A DNA stretch of 64,000 nt from Setomelanomma holmii (Eukaryota; Ascomycota; Dothideomycetes; Pleosporales; Phaeosphaeriaceae), in NCBI GenBank assembly GCA_010015745.1, contig ML978181.1, positions 186,001 to 250,000 on the forward strand, given 5' to 3'. The stretch's first letter is position 1. Each line of letters opens with the position of its first letter. The translations under genes were made by a program, and so were the position numbers. A model generated the notes under the pieces. The model was given only the letters and a program-made list of their open reading frames with translations. It was not told where the DNA came from and did not search any database. Below, piece by piece: positions 12,704-24,587 of the stretch.

Positions 12704-15527
12704 TTAAAACTCTGACATCTGCGCCTCGCCGTTGGTGGCGGCCGCAACGCCATTGCCCTCTTCCATGGCCTCTGGGACGTCTGGCTCGGCAGCAAGTAGC
12801 TTAATGCGAGCCTCGACAGCCTCCTCGCCTACCACCGACTCTTCGACCTGCGCCTTACGGATGAACACGGTATGCCAGCGCTTGCCCCACGCGCGGATGA
12901 GCATGGCCTCTTCTTCAGTGAGCTCGCCGCTGGATTGCTTCTCGATCAAGCCATCGGCAGAACCCTCTTCGACCCCACGCGTGGAGTCCTCGATGTACTT
13001 GAACAGCTCACGTGCGTTGTCTCGATCCTTTGTGAGTGTGGCCTCGACCATGTCGATCTGCTCCTGCGGCAAACCTTTCTGAAGGCGGGCTGACGCAATT
13101 TGTCGGTTACGGTTGGTGACCTTGGCTACGGTGTTGGAAACCATCTCGAAAACCCAGCTCTCGGTAAGAGCCTCACCGGCACCCATGTGGCTGCCGAAGA
13201 CCCACTGGACCACCGTCATGGGCGCAAGGATCGTGTAGTTGAGCAAAATGTCGATAATCCTAACAGCGACACCTGGTTGGTCCTTCCAGTAGTTTACGAC
13301 ACTAGCCACAATCTGGCGGCGCGCCGTTTCGTTCTGGGAGATCTCAAGCAGGCGGTCCTTGCCTCGCTCGATGCAAGAGAGGACGTGGGATAACGACTTT
13401 GCGCCGAGGCGACAGATAGCAGTTACGAATGCGTCTGTTGAGGGGACAAGAACTTCGGTGATACCCGCCTCGAGTGCCTTCTCGTGAATGCTGTCGATAG
13501 TGACCTGGATTTCCTCTGCTGTAGCTTTCTTCCTAAGCTGTGACAGGAGAGTCTGACCTTCCGCGGCATAGGGCGTCTCTGCTCGATGCATTAGCATTGT
13601 TTCTCGACTTTCTCACGACGGACTTACCCTTGTTATCGTATTTGAAGTCAGGGCTGTTGTCAGCATCTAGTCGCTCAGGGATCATAGCGTGCATCGGTTC
13701 GGGTAGTGTAGACCGAATACGTTTGGCAAATGAAAGACGGATCTCCTTGTCTAATGCAGCAAGGATAAAAGCCTTCTGTGGGTGAAGGTTCGAAAGCTCA
13801 AGATTGTCAAGCCTGGTCATAGGTCAGCTTAGTCGTTAAAAGCTGCATATCTTACTTACCACTCAGTCCATCGCCAGCGGAACTCAAAGTTACTCAGATG
13901 ATGCGAGAACCAGTCCAAGAACCGATAGCCGAGCTCAAGGTCCAGCATTGGCAGGCTCTTATAAACTGTACGAATGGCTCTGCCCAGAGATGGCGCAATA
14001 GCCGCAGGAGCGACCTTACAGCACTGTGTGATGAGGGAATGATGGTACACTAGCTTGTGCTCTGCACTGGGAAGCTTGAACAGCTGCGAGAAAATCGCAT
14101 CAATGACCATGTCCTCAGATTTGTACTGGAGCTTGTCTCCGATCGCGTCTCGGAATTTGTCGAATGCTGTCCCGCGCTTAGCGAATGTGCCGAGATGCCA
14201 GTAGCAGTCGAGGTCCACGAGATACTTGGCGACAATTTCGCGGTTGAAATCGAGCTGGTTGATGGTATCGACAATTGCATCCCGAATGAGAGATGACGCG
14301 ACATCGGTGGTCTTCGGCACAGTGCCAGTTTCTTGATCTGCGAAAAGAGAGAAGTACGCCTCGGGGAAGACTGGCCTCGCGCCAGGATTGACTGGGGATG
14401 GTATGTTGAAAGTTGGAAAAGCATGAGTCTCCGGAGCGGTCGGTAGCGAATCGTCCTCCGTCTTCTCCACGGTCCGTTGCAAGGCATCGGCCTCGAATCG
14501 AGGAAGGCACGCAAGCTCAAAGCCGTTCTCCGCCTCATTTGAAAGCTGCGCCTGCAAAAGGCCGATAACGCTGTGGTATCCCATAGGCTTTTGTTCTTCG
14601 TCGCCAACATAGGAGTGAATGAGACCTTCAATCGGTACCATGTTGCCAGCTACAATTCCCGTGTTCTTCAGAAGCTGCTGCGCTTGCTCGTGGAAGCGAG
14701 TGCCGCCCGAAACAATAGCGTAAGGGATGGTGAGGAGGATGATCTTGACCAATTCGATACCGACAACCTGAGTGAGTTAGCGCGTAGTCCTTCCGAAGTT
14801 CGAAGACCACTTACATCGTTCTCGTTTGCACTCTGCAGATCGACGACGGTGTCAAACAGCTGGCCAAGAAGCGTGAACACTCCTTCGTCCTGGTATAGTG
14901 GCTGTAGGCATGCGAAAAACCGAAGGAGTAGCTTGAACTCTTTCCATTCGCCAGCGTTGAGCGCCTCCTGTGCCCGGACACCAATGCGCTTCATTGCCTC
15001 GATTGCAATCTCTGGCTTGACTTCGTTGCCGTAAAGTGCGACCGCTGCGACGAAAGGGATCTTGAAAGGCTGTTCGATAATCCTTGAAAATGTTAGTAGA
15101 GCTCTTCATGGCGCAGTATGCTCGAACGGCTCACAATTGCACCCAGACATCGAAGAAGTCCGATCTGAGTCTCTCGTCATCAAAGTTTTCTCCAAATATC
15201 TTCGCAATCTCGATGGCCTCATCCTGCGGCAGCTTGGTCGAGCTTGCAATGTTCAGCAAAAGTCGACGAAGCTTGGGAAACGGCGGTTCTTCGTATCGGC
15301 GGCGAGGAAGTCCTTCGTCGTGGCGGCGTCGCTGAGGTCCACGGCCTCGATCGCGCGAATAGTGGTCATTGTCATCTGCAGGCGTCAGTGTCGCAAAGAC
15401 AGTCAGGGCGCAGCATCACAAGCTTACCATCGCGGCGACGCTTGTTATTGTAGCCTCCTCCACGGTAGCTATCGACGCCTGCTCGGCGGTCATCGCGGGG
15501 CTCCTCCTTCACATCGAGGTCGGCCAT
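12704..15527 (-). CDS. CBP80: nuclear cap-binding protein complex large subunit, CBP80
   Basis: CBP80 partners the small RNA-cap reader CBP20 in the nuclear cap-binding complex and acts in pre-mRNA splicing, RNA export and nonsense-mediated decay. Six exons, 15527-15428, 15375-15135, 15082-14815, 14767-13860, 13812-13628 and 13578-12704, separated by introns of 47-52 bp, give 858 residues, close to the family length. After an Arg/Asp-rich, NLS-like N terminus (NNKRRRDDDN, then PQRRRHDEG) the protein enters the MIF4G-type repeat region: FPKLRRLLLNIASS, DDERLRSDFFDVWVQL, FKIPFVAAVALYGNEVKP, AMKRIGVRAQEAL. Later segments such as CYWHLGTFAKRGTAFD and WVFGSHMGAGEALTESWVFE fit the second and third repeats. 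The start MADLDVKEEP fits fungal orthologues. The frame stays open for 182 codons upstream (see findings). Confidence 0.93.
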
Positions 15528-16073
15528 TACCGAGACGAATGTGGCTTCTGCGCGATTGTGGAGTGTCTCTGGCGAAGGTTCGCGATACTGGCGTTCGTAA
15601 CGATAGGCGCGTCCGCCAGAAGTATCGTGGTCGTAGTAAGTGCACGGTCGTAATGGATAGAAATGGCCTTGTCGGTATGGAGGACCGTGGTTGTGCTGGA
15701 AGCGACGTGAACGGTGCGCCCTGATGGTACGCGAAGCTGTATTGTCTAGGTCGAGCTTGCTTCGAGGTTGCTCATCCGCGCGCGGGCTAGCGCCGTTTGA
15801 AGGCTCTTGGCGCGTCGTCGGTTCGCTTGCACCCATGTCAACTTCCAACGGCTCATCATCGACCAGACATATTGTATGGCTGTCTTGAGTTGCGTTCATC
15901 AGTGCTCGTCGCTCTGCGGACACAAACTCGAAGTCACGTCCGAGTGCCAGCAGATGCACGCTGCCATTGCCAGCACCTGCTGCCGTCATATGCATATCTC
16001 CGTTCGTGTCGACTTCAGTGCCCCGAGTACTATCACCTGTCAGCGTGTTTTGTATCTCATCGCTTATTGTCAT
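15528..16073 (-). other. in-frame open region upstream of CBP80
   Basis: The CBP80 frame continues open upstream of its family-like ATG for 182 codons, back to an ATG at 16073. The predicted segment is acidic then basic, with protein-like composition (for example LGRDFEFVSAERRALMNATQ). It may be 5' UTR that is open by chance, an alternative N-terminal extension, or part of another gene. The CBP80 ATG lies inside a donor-like GTAATG, so splicing from this segment to elsewhere is conceivable. Known family members start near the downstream ATG. Confidence 0.3.
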
Positions 16074-17684
16074 CTATATACTCCGAAGAGAGCTATGTGT
16101 TCTCGCCGATGAGCTAGCCATCTGCTCAATTGGATGCAGGCATAGGAGGTTTCGATGTAGCGCCCTACCATGCCCCAACTGCTATCTCAACTGGAGGCAC
16201 TTTTTCGGAGCATTAAATCAAGGGTCCGATTATCTTAGAAAAGAAGGCTTCAGGTTCTTCTCGTGTAATTGTAGCGTCGCAAAGCTTACCTCGGAAACTG
16301 CCGTCGATGTCTGCCAGAATACTCGAGGTCGCAATCCCCGCAGACGGGACTGAAAAGCGAAGAGGAAGAGGAGTAGCGAAAAGACTCGGGGAGAAGTGGT
16401 AGGTTTGAACTTATACTGCTGGTTCACACCAATGGCAGGTAAGTCCATAGCGCAGGTAAAGGCGAAAGGCCGGTTCCCTCAGAATAACCAGTTGGGCCAA
16501 CGACCAAGTACAGGAGCCCCACATTGATCAGGAGTCTCATATTGAATGTGAGATGAGTTTGTTATAGCAGACGTGCAATTGATGACAGTCATGGTTTTGC
16601 TCATGCCAATGATACATACTCTACCACCAGGACATACGTTGCATTTGGGTCTGTCTGAGTTCAGCGTCTTCTTTCCAGATCTCAGTGACGGATATACAGT
16701 ATGCCGGGAGTACTTTGGTACACGTTCCGAGTAACATTCAAGTGCTCGATGCGGGACGGCAGACATTATGAGGCCGACCTAGCTAGCACCTGCTTCCCAT
16801 ACTTGCATAAACCCACAGAAGACAAAGTCATCCGGAGGAAAGAAGCGAGTATGTGAGCTAGAAGACTTGAAAAGAAATGGAGGCATTTTGTTGTCTATCA
16901 GTCGTAGGGAAATATTGCCATCGTTTCATAGGCCGGAGCAATAATATGTTGGACCCCTACGCCAAAGCGTGAACATCTCATCTTTACGCTAGGGCATGCA
17001 ACCTCCGACACGTGAGAACAAATCTCCCTCCAGTACTGATCTAGGCTTGGCAGTCCACTAGAACTCAAGTAGTCTGTCCTTCCTACATCTTCCCGTCGAA
17101 AGATCATCCATCCGTTTTCGCCGTTCCACGCAGATGCAAACCCACAAGTCTGAACCGCGAACGCGTGACCTTACAAAAGCAAGTACTTCCCACGTAATGA
17201 ACCTCAGACAAAGAAACTCCCGCATGCAAATCCGGTAACGCATTGTAGCCTATGCTAGCTGGCCAAGAGTCTTACAACCAAAGACCATCGTAAGATGCTC
17301 GTGGTTGAATGCCCGTGAATTTTGATGACTCCTTATGCCCTCATCTGCAACTACTCGTGCTCGCCCATCATGAGGAAAGGGAACAAATGAGATGTAGTTA
17401 CGGTGCCGGCCCGTAAATTTGTCGCAGACGGGGTAGCGGAAGGTCCGGAAGAGAAAGCAAGCCAGGTCATTCTTTGTATACGTGAAAGTCGGTATCATTC
17501 AGACGCGCTCATTATTGCAGGAAAAGGGCGTACACGTGGTAGCTTACACGTCCAGAAAGCCGACGCCCAACCAAGATTCCATTTTGCATCTCATCGGACG
17601 GCAAGCGTTATGCTCGTATGCGGGGATCGGAATAAGATCACCACGCGCGGATACTGGTATCATTTTGCGTGCCACAAGTTGGAC
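16074..17684. other. intergenic between CBP80 and GSK3
   Basis: About 1.6 kb holding the upstream region of CBP80 and the downstream region of GSK3. Open frames are short and show no domain. No repeat array, tRNA or mobile-element signature was seen. Confidence 0.5.
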
Positions 17685-19154
17685 TTAGTCCAGCCTTGCG
17701 AGCATTTGGTCTCTTGTCAATGGTTTGAAGTTCGGCGACTCGAAATCCAGACCACGGGAGGCCAGAGCGGGACGAATGTGGGTAGGAACCAGCTGTTGGT
17801 TGAGATGAGGTGCGATCGAAAGTTCTATACACGTTAGAAATGGACATACTATAATTGTCGTCTAAACGTACCATGTAGAGTGAAGTTGTACAGCTCCGGC
17901 ATGTCTCGGGTAGGTCCGTTGGGATGACGCGAGTCTGGAAGGCGGGTGTTGGGATCCCTCAACTCGTCAAAGAATGGGTGCACCATGGCGTCGATAGCCG
18001 ACAATCGCTGGGTCGGGGTGTACTCTAAGAGCTTCGAGATCAAATCAATCGCATTGGGATCAGCCTTCCGGAACACCTAAATTTATCAGTCTAGTTTCAA
18101 GAGCAGCCCACACATGCCCATCGTACCTTATTGAACGGATGAGGCTTGATCTGGGGGAACTTGTGTTCCATGTAGTTCGGGTTCATGGTGCGAATCTGGT
18201 CCCTGGTGGGTGTTCCGAGCACTTTGATGATCTCAACAAGTTGGTCAATGCCCGACTCGCCGGGGAACAGTGGCTGGCCAAGCATGAGCTCCGCCATCAC
18301 ACAGCCAGTTGACCATACATCTATTTCCACGGATTAGCGCCCGCAAAAGTACACCCAAAATGCGAAAGACATACCAATTTTGGTGGTGTAGTTCGTAGCC
18401 CCGAAGATCAGCTCAGGTGCTCGGTAGTACCGCGAGCAAATGTACGAGACGTTCGGCTCATTCTCAACCAAAATTTTCGCGCTACCGAAATCACAGAGCT
18501 TGAGTACACCAGTGGACGGGTCAAGCAGCAGATTCTGTGGCTTGATATCCCTATGGCAGATGCCTTGCGAGTGGATGTATGCGAGCGAGCGGAAGAGCTG
18601 GTAGATGTACAGTTTGACCTCAAGAATAGGCATAACCGTCTTCATCTTGTTGAAATAGCGCGAGGCGCGGTACACGGTCTCGGGTACGAACTCGAGTACC
18701 AGGTTGAGATAGACTTCGTCCTTCTGTGGCTGGAACGCTTAGCTACACGAATTGCACGGCGATGCTTGCTTGCAGACACATACCCGCTCGCCATTGTTGT
18801 AGAAGAAGGCTTTAAGTTCGACAATGTTGGGGTGGCGGACGATACGCATGATCTGCAGTTCACGATTCTGCTCCCAGTCAGCAAATACATCGTTGCACGT
18901 TCTAGTCACATGCGCAAACTGACCTTGAAGCGCTTGTCTTGTAGCACGCGTTTAATCGCAGCGTCTTCTCCGCTCGGCGACAGCTTCGTTTGGAATACTA
19001 CGCCGAAAGACCCGTTTCCTACGATTTTGCATTGCGTGTATGCCAAATCTTTGTACTCGCCGGTCTCGCCATCTTGGACCTTTTCGCGGATGACTTCTAC
19101 TTGATATTAGCCTGGGTAGCGGACACGAGTTTGCAAGTGAGACCTACCGCCCAT
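17685..19154 (-). CDS. GSK3: glycogen synthase kinase 3 family Ser/Thr kinase
   Basis: Seven exons, 19154-19148, 19096-18924, 18867-18784, 18723-18375, 18320-18127, 18076-17872 and 17824-17685, with introns of 47-60 bp, give 383 residues, typical for fungal GSK3. Exon 1 encodes only ATG GGC G; the acceptor TAG then continues in frame. Kinase landmarks in order: glycine loop VGNGSFGVVFQ, lysine in AAIKRVLQDKRFK (about residue 50), catalytic loop CHRDIKPQN (about 145), DFG in KLCDFGSAK, and the GSK3 activation loop SYICSRYYRAPE whose tyrosine is autophosphorylated in the family. The substrate docking region and a GSK3-like C terminus (HELSIAPHLNQQLVP) follow. There is no N-terminal inhibitory serine region of the animal type. 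In fungi these kinases act in meiosis, stress response and carbon metabolism; the exact role here is inferred. Confidence 0.96.
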
Positions 19155-22100
19155 TCTGAGTGACGAAAAGGCCGATGGCCGGTTCTGGCTCATTGTTTGG
19201 GGTTATGCAACGAGGGAGTATCCGGCAGCGCTGCGCGGATTGCTATCGAGAGTGGGGCGGACTGAAGCTGAGCAGTGTATGCGGGGCAGATCGGGAGTGG
19301 TTGAGAGGATCCGTAGTGGGCGGTGTGGTTGTAGGTAGAGGGCGCAGGTGAGGTGAAGTCGTGGTCCGCGTGAGAGTGCAAGGTGCGAGGCCGGATGACG
19401 ACGTTGGGCGCGTGGCTGAGGCTAACGAGGCAGGTGCGGCTCGTCTCCGACGCAGCAGAGGGGAAGAGCGGATGTGAGAGGGTATCTTGAGGTAAATTAG
19501 AAATTGAGGCGGAGAGTTGTGGAAGCTGTTCGCAGGTTGCAGGAGGAAAGGTTGGGGTCTTGAGGAGGTGGGGTAGGGTTGACAGTAGCTAAGAGAAGAA
19601 AGCGCGCTATTTCGTTCACACACAAGCTTAGCAGCGTCACGAGGACCAAATGCCCGTCAGCCCCTTCAACCAGGTCTGGGCTCAGGAGAAGCGCGCGATT
19701 GTAATTTGGTGGCGAGGCATGAAAGAATGGACCTGCAGCTGCCGGGACTCAGGTAATGAGTATTGCGTGGCTGCCGGCTGGCGGAGGCAGAACCAGCAGA
19801 TCGTGCCTTCCCAGAAACAAACGTCACCAGGCACGCCTTCCTGAAGTCGTGCACACGGCAGGGGCAGGCGTTTGCGATGCTGGTAGGCGCAACCGGGGCA
19901 TACCAGCAGTTCTCTACATGTTCAAGCCATCCATGAATTTTCTGGACTCGAGCCAGAGTCCGCTCATACTGCGCAAGTGCTCGTCACGGTCCTCTGCGAA
20001 AATGCAGAGATTGCACTTGGGCTGAACAGCCTCACGAACCGCATGCACAGCATGGCTCGGTCATTTCACATCACGGCACGCCCTCAATTGCGATGCTGTA
20101 TCCGCGTGAGAGTCGGACATCTTCCATCCAAGCTGCAGATGCGGCCGCCCAAACCCACTCAACGGGGTCACTGGCGCGTGGCTTGGACATCTCAGGCGGA
20201 TAGTTCTCCAATAGGATTCGACTCTTCAGCAATATCATACCACAGAGCGGACCGCAGCACCACTATCACTAACCTTGCGTCGCTGACTGTGCTGCTCAGA
20301 TCTCCTTCTGCATCAAAGCATCATGAGGCTATGTATGTGGCAGCTGTACAAACGCTGGCCAATTCCATGCTCGGACATATCGAGCGCCTGCGGCCGCTCG
20401 AGGTCTATGCAGCGTGCGAACGAACATGCATGCAGATGCTTTATTTGCACGACTGCCCGTCAATCAAAGCATTGCCACCATGGATCAGGAGCCTGAGTGA
20501 TGTGCTGGCACTTTGCTGCGCCAGACCAATTCCTGCCTCCAAGAGCTGTTTGCAACTTGACGGCCAAACAAGACGCTCTCATTATTTGGAGCCGTGCTGT
20601 TCAGCACAATAACCATCATTCAGATTGAGGTCCGCTGAACAGCGTGATACGACTCATGTCTGGGTCCATGATCGTGCACTGAAAAAATTACGACACCGAG
20701 TGCCGCGTCGCATGCGTCCCGCCCCATCTTTACGAACACCTGATACCTTTTTCGCGCCCCAGTCCCAGCAACGACCTGCAGCCCACGCAGCTCCGAAAAG
20801 AGCTCTTAGCGGTACCTGGCTACCTTCGCTTCGCCGCACCACCTTCGAAAGGCATCATCCAATGTCGATTTGAGCTTTGGTCGTTGGACAAAGCCATTGC
20901 GCGCTATTTGGCAACGGATCAATCTTCAATGTCAAGCCCAACAAACGACGATAGCACGGCTGGCGAGCGTTACACACGAATGCAGATACTGCCTTATACC
21001 GGATCGAGCCAAACGTGCATGAAGCGACATGTTCGCCGGGCCACTCATGACGACGGTGTTCCCCTCCCCAATTCCATCGCGCTCCATGGATCCGTCATCG
21101 CCAGCACGTGCAGTCGTGCTTCATCGATTTTCGATCATACTGCTGCGTGCAACACTTGTGTTTTCAACGTAAAGTCCAACGTTCGACGGCAGACTGTAGA
21201 CGTCTCAGAACGGAAGAAGCTGAAACACATACCAAATTATGTAGGCACTGTGCGCAGCTCGGCCAAGCAATTAATGATCCATTCAATGGTTGCGATACGT
21301 CAATCTGCAGCGTGAGCGGTCAATCCGCAAAATTGGGCCTACTGGGCACGTGACTGGAAGCTACTAGTCGGCCCCATCAGGCTGGCTCATCAGGCAAACC
21401 ATACCTTCTATGATCGCCGTTTGCGTACGACGTCACCGGTGTCTTGGACAGCACGCGCTTTCTAATTGTTGTAGGGGCTGGTGTGTCTCGTCTAATCACG
21501 GGAGCAGCGCGAAAGACTTACACAAAGTCCTCTTCCACCAATACCAAGCAGGCAGTTACTCCGACTCTTGTAACTGCTTGATGAATCCTATAAGGTACAC
21601 TGATGGTAGCTAGGCTGTTGCTTTGCGGTGAAGCTGCCGATGGTGTTCACATAATCCGCCCGGAGATATGATTCAAGCGTACAAGGTCTACGCGCATCGA
21701 ACGATTGTCGGCGTCGTTCGCCCAGTCCGGACGAGTCTGATGCACATCGTTGAACACACAAGGCCTAGTCGCACACTATCTAGATATCACGGATCTTCCC
21801 GTACTGTCTTAGATCTGGTGGCTGAATTCCTACAGCCATGGGATACAGGCGTCAATATGATGTGTCGACAATGCCATTCGCTCCATAAGTTGACGCACGA
21901 ATCCAACGCTGTCTGATTCGCTCGTTACAGAAGCGACCTTGAACATTTACGCCAGCCTTGTGGAGCATCGGATCTTTCCCACAGCCTGGCCATGTTGCAG
22001 TCCCACGGATGTATTCGAGCACAAAGGTGTCCAGCCTCGCAGCTTGTCTCGCACTCGGAGTACCCAGCCAATGACTCTCTACGCTGTGAAATTCTTGCAC

Positions 22101-24587
22101 GGTCTGACCATGGAACGCAGTGCGCTCTGGACACCAGGTAGCAAGTGGTGCTGCCGTACGACCTTCTGCATTTGGCTACCGACTTCGGCCGGAAAACTCA
22201 CAGCGTTTGCCCACAGATGTCAAATTCGAGGGCGTCGACATCGCTGACGAGTTGTCAGAGGGTGTTCATCCGAGCCAGCCAACTCTCTCCACCACGAACC
22301 ACCCTCATGCGATGCACAAGATGTGCCATGTGCAACAAGACTCATGAACGATACTAAGAATATCCCAACCTTAGCAGCAGATCAATTGCTGCACTTCCGG
22401 GAAATGCATGGACATCAACAGGACTGCCATATCTCCAGGTAATGATATTGACTAAGAATTGGTCACCAAGTACATCGTTGCAGCCTTTCCCCACGCTGCA
22501 GGCAGTTGGAGTTCCAGATGGTCACAAGGTATCATGTAGAACGTGCGAGGTCCCGCCTAAAGCAAGGGCGCTTGAGCGGCAGGCCACCGTTGGAGATTCT
22601 GTAATCACCCTCAACAGTGTCACTCTATCGTTCAAGCTCCGGCATCGCCGCCTGCACACCTGTCTCAAGATGAAACATATTTCGGGGAATGGTGCCAGTC
22701 CATCAGTCGGTCTCATGGACCTTGCATAGCTGCAAAGCGCATCTTCAACCCGGACGAATCGTGAGAAACCATACGACATGCACAAGTTGGAACGTGAGAT
22801 TTCTTCACCAGATGCGGCCTTCCGACCTCACAACTGCCAGCATATTCCTCCCATCCACGACAGCATGTATCAGCCTTATCGCACGTTCCCACCTCAAGGA
22901 CCTCTCACCGATCAGCAAAATTTTCCTCACTCTGCAGAATCGTGCATGAGTTTCAGCCGCAGCACAACGTAGGCAAGCAACTGCAGCAACATACATCATG
23001 GCATGATTATGTCTTCAAGCACAACAGTTGCGGTGAAAGCCCCGCAAATCACGTATCCCTACCAAGAAGCGGATGCTTGCATATCGTCCTTCGGAGTTCG
23101 GATGCTCGTGCGCAAATCAAGCTTCAGTGGCTTAACGCAAGGTGAGTGTTCAGCCTCAAACATGAGCGTTGCACTACACGGGTAGAATACCCGTCCATTC
23201 AGGCAATTAACGCAGCACCGCCCCCTAGCTCGCTGCGCAAGGCTAACAGCTCTAACAATATCCTTTTACTAACGCCTTAAGTCGAGTAAGGGACGGCAGA
23301 GACGAGTGTAAATAGATTTATAATGGCAGTACCAGCAGCAGCATCGAGACACATGACTACGCCAGGGTCTGTCCACAGCTCAAAGCAGACGAAAAGTCTT
23401 GCAATGTCTGGCCTTGGGGTATCCACAAATCCTACAACAACCCAGCCAGAGGCTTGCTTCAGCCGTATTATTACCAGCTTCTTGAGTGAGCACCTGCTAA
23501 TGTCAAACGCAAGCCCACAACCCTTCTTTCTCATCAGTACATCAGTCCTAGCATCGTCCGCAAACATCTCCATCAGCCTTCAGAAACCCTCACATAGGCA
23601 AGCATGACTCTGCGCTTACGACTCCGTCGCTCAGCATAAACCCTCAATTACATCCCACACCCAATAGTTCAAGAAATTCGTTACCATCACCCGACAAACC
23701 AGTATCAACACAAACCTACTTCGCCACACCTTCAGCTCACTACCTCCACCCGCAAGCATTATGAGCACATTCACAACCAACTTCCGAACCATGTTTCATC
23801 ATCCCATGTATCCCCTTTTCCTCCTCTCCTCACCATGAATCAACCCTCAACCCATAAAAGTTGAGTCTGGCTGCACGTTGCCACCGCTCATGTTCCATCG
23901 CACTCCATTCGATCCTTAGCAGGATTGACTACACCAACACATACTCAGGGAATACCCTTGGTCCGTGTCCACATTTGGTGAACTTGACTACACCACATGT
24001 GTTCTTTGGGAATCATCGCATAATGCTCAACTGACAACAAGCGAAGACAATTCCGACACTGTTCTCGACTCAAAACTTAGATATATGCATTCGTTCATCG
24101 GACGACGCGTCCATGCTGCACACACGACAAGGGCTTATCTCAAAGACTGAGGCTGCGTCATGGCGCTTCAAATCCATCTTCGTATGATTTCTTTGGTGGA
24201 GACGGTGCGTGTGTCCAGGCACGTTACCCCAAATATTCTAGCGTAGCGGTGGCGCAGTACGAAACGAAAGTGAGTAGAAGGGGAATATATGGTGTAGAGG
24301 TGGATTTGTGGTTATGGTGGAAAGCCTGCACTGCTCCCGTTTGGTTTGTGCGCATGACAAGAAAAAATGTAATGCAGAGATGACTAGGGGGCTTAGTCGA
24401 TAGGGAAACTTTCCAGCCTCACGTTTCCATTCACATCGGGTGTGTGCCATAGGACTGCTCGCTATGTAAACAATCTAAGCCGTATGTATGATGCGTGACT
24501 TCCCAAATCCAGCTGCGCAGACCCAGCTGCAGAGCAGACCATTGCCTTTATCTTTCCAAAACGCCATCGATGATACAAATCACTCGC
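19155..24587. other. 5.4-kb gene-poor region, no convincing gene
   Basis: No frame exceeds about 211 codons (plus strand 19977-20612), and that frame lacks a domain or protein-like composition. A 98-codon minus-strand frame at 23277-23573 has a hydrophobic segment but no recognisable family. Around 23925-24013 there is an imperfect duplication with about a 60-bp period (TTGACTACACCA and GGGAAT each occur twice). The stretch at about 23640-23900 is pyrimidine-rich on the plus strand. Nothing in the region resembles a transposase, reverse transcriptase, tRNA or rRNA. Confidence 0.5.

Noticed and set aside
12503..12715. 70-codon lysine-rich plus-strand frame
   Set aside because: It overlaps the CBP80 3' end on the other strand, and nothing else supports it.
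19977..20612. 211-codon plus-strand frame
   Set aside because: It is the longest frame in the 19-24 kb gap but has no domain, signal peptide or family resemblance.
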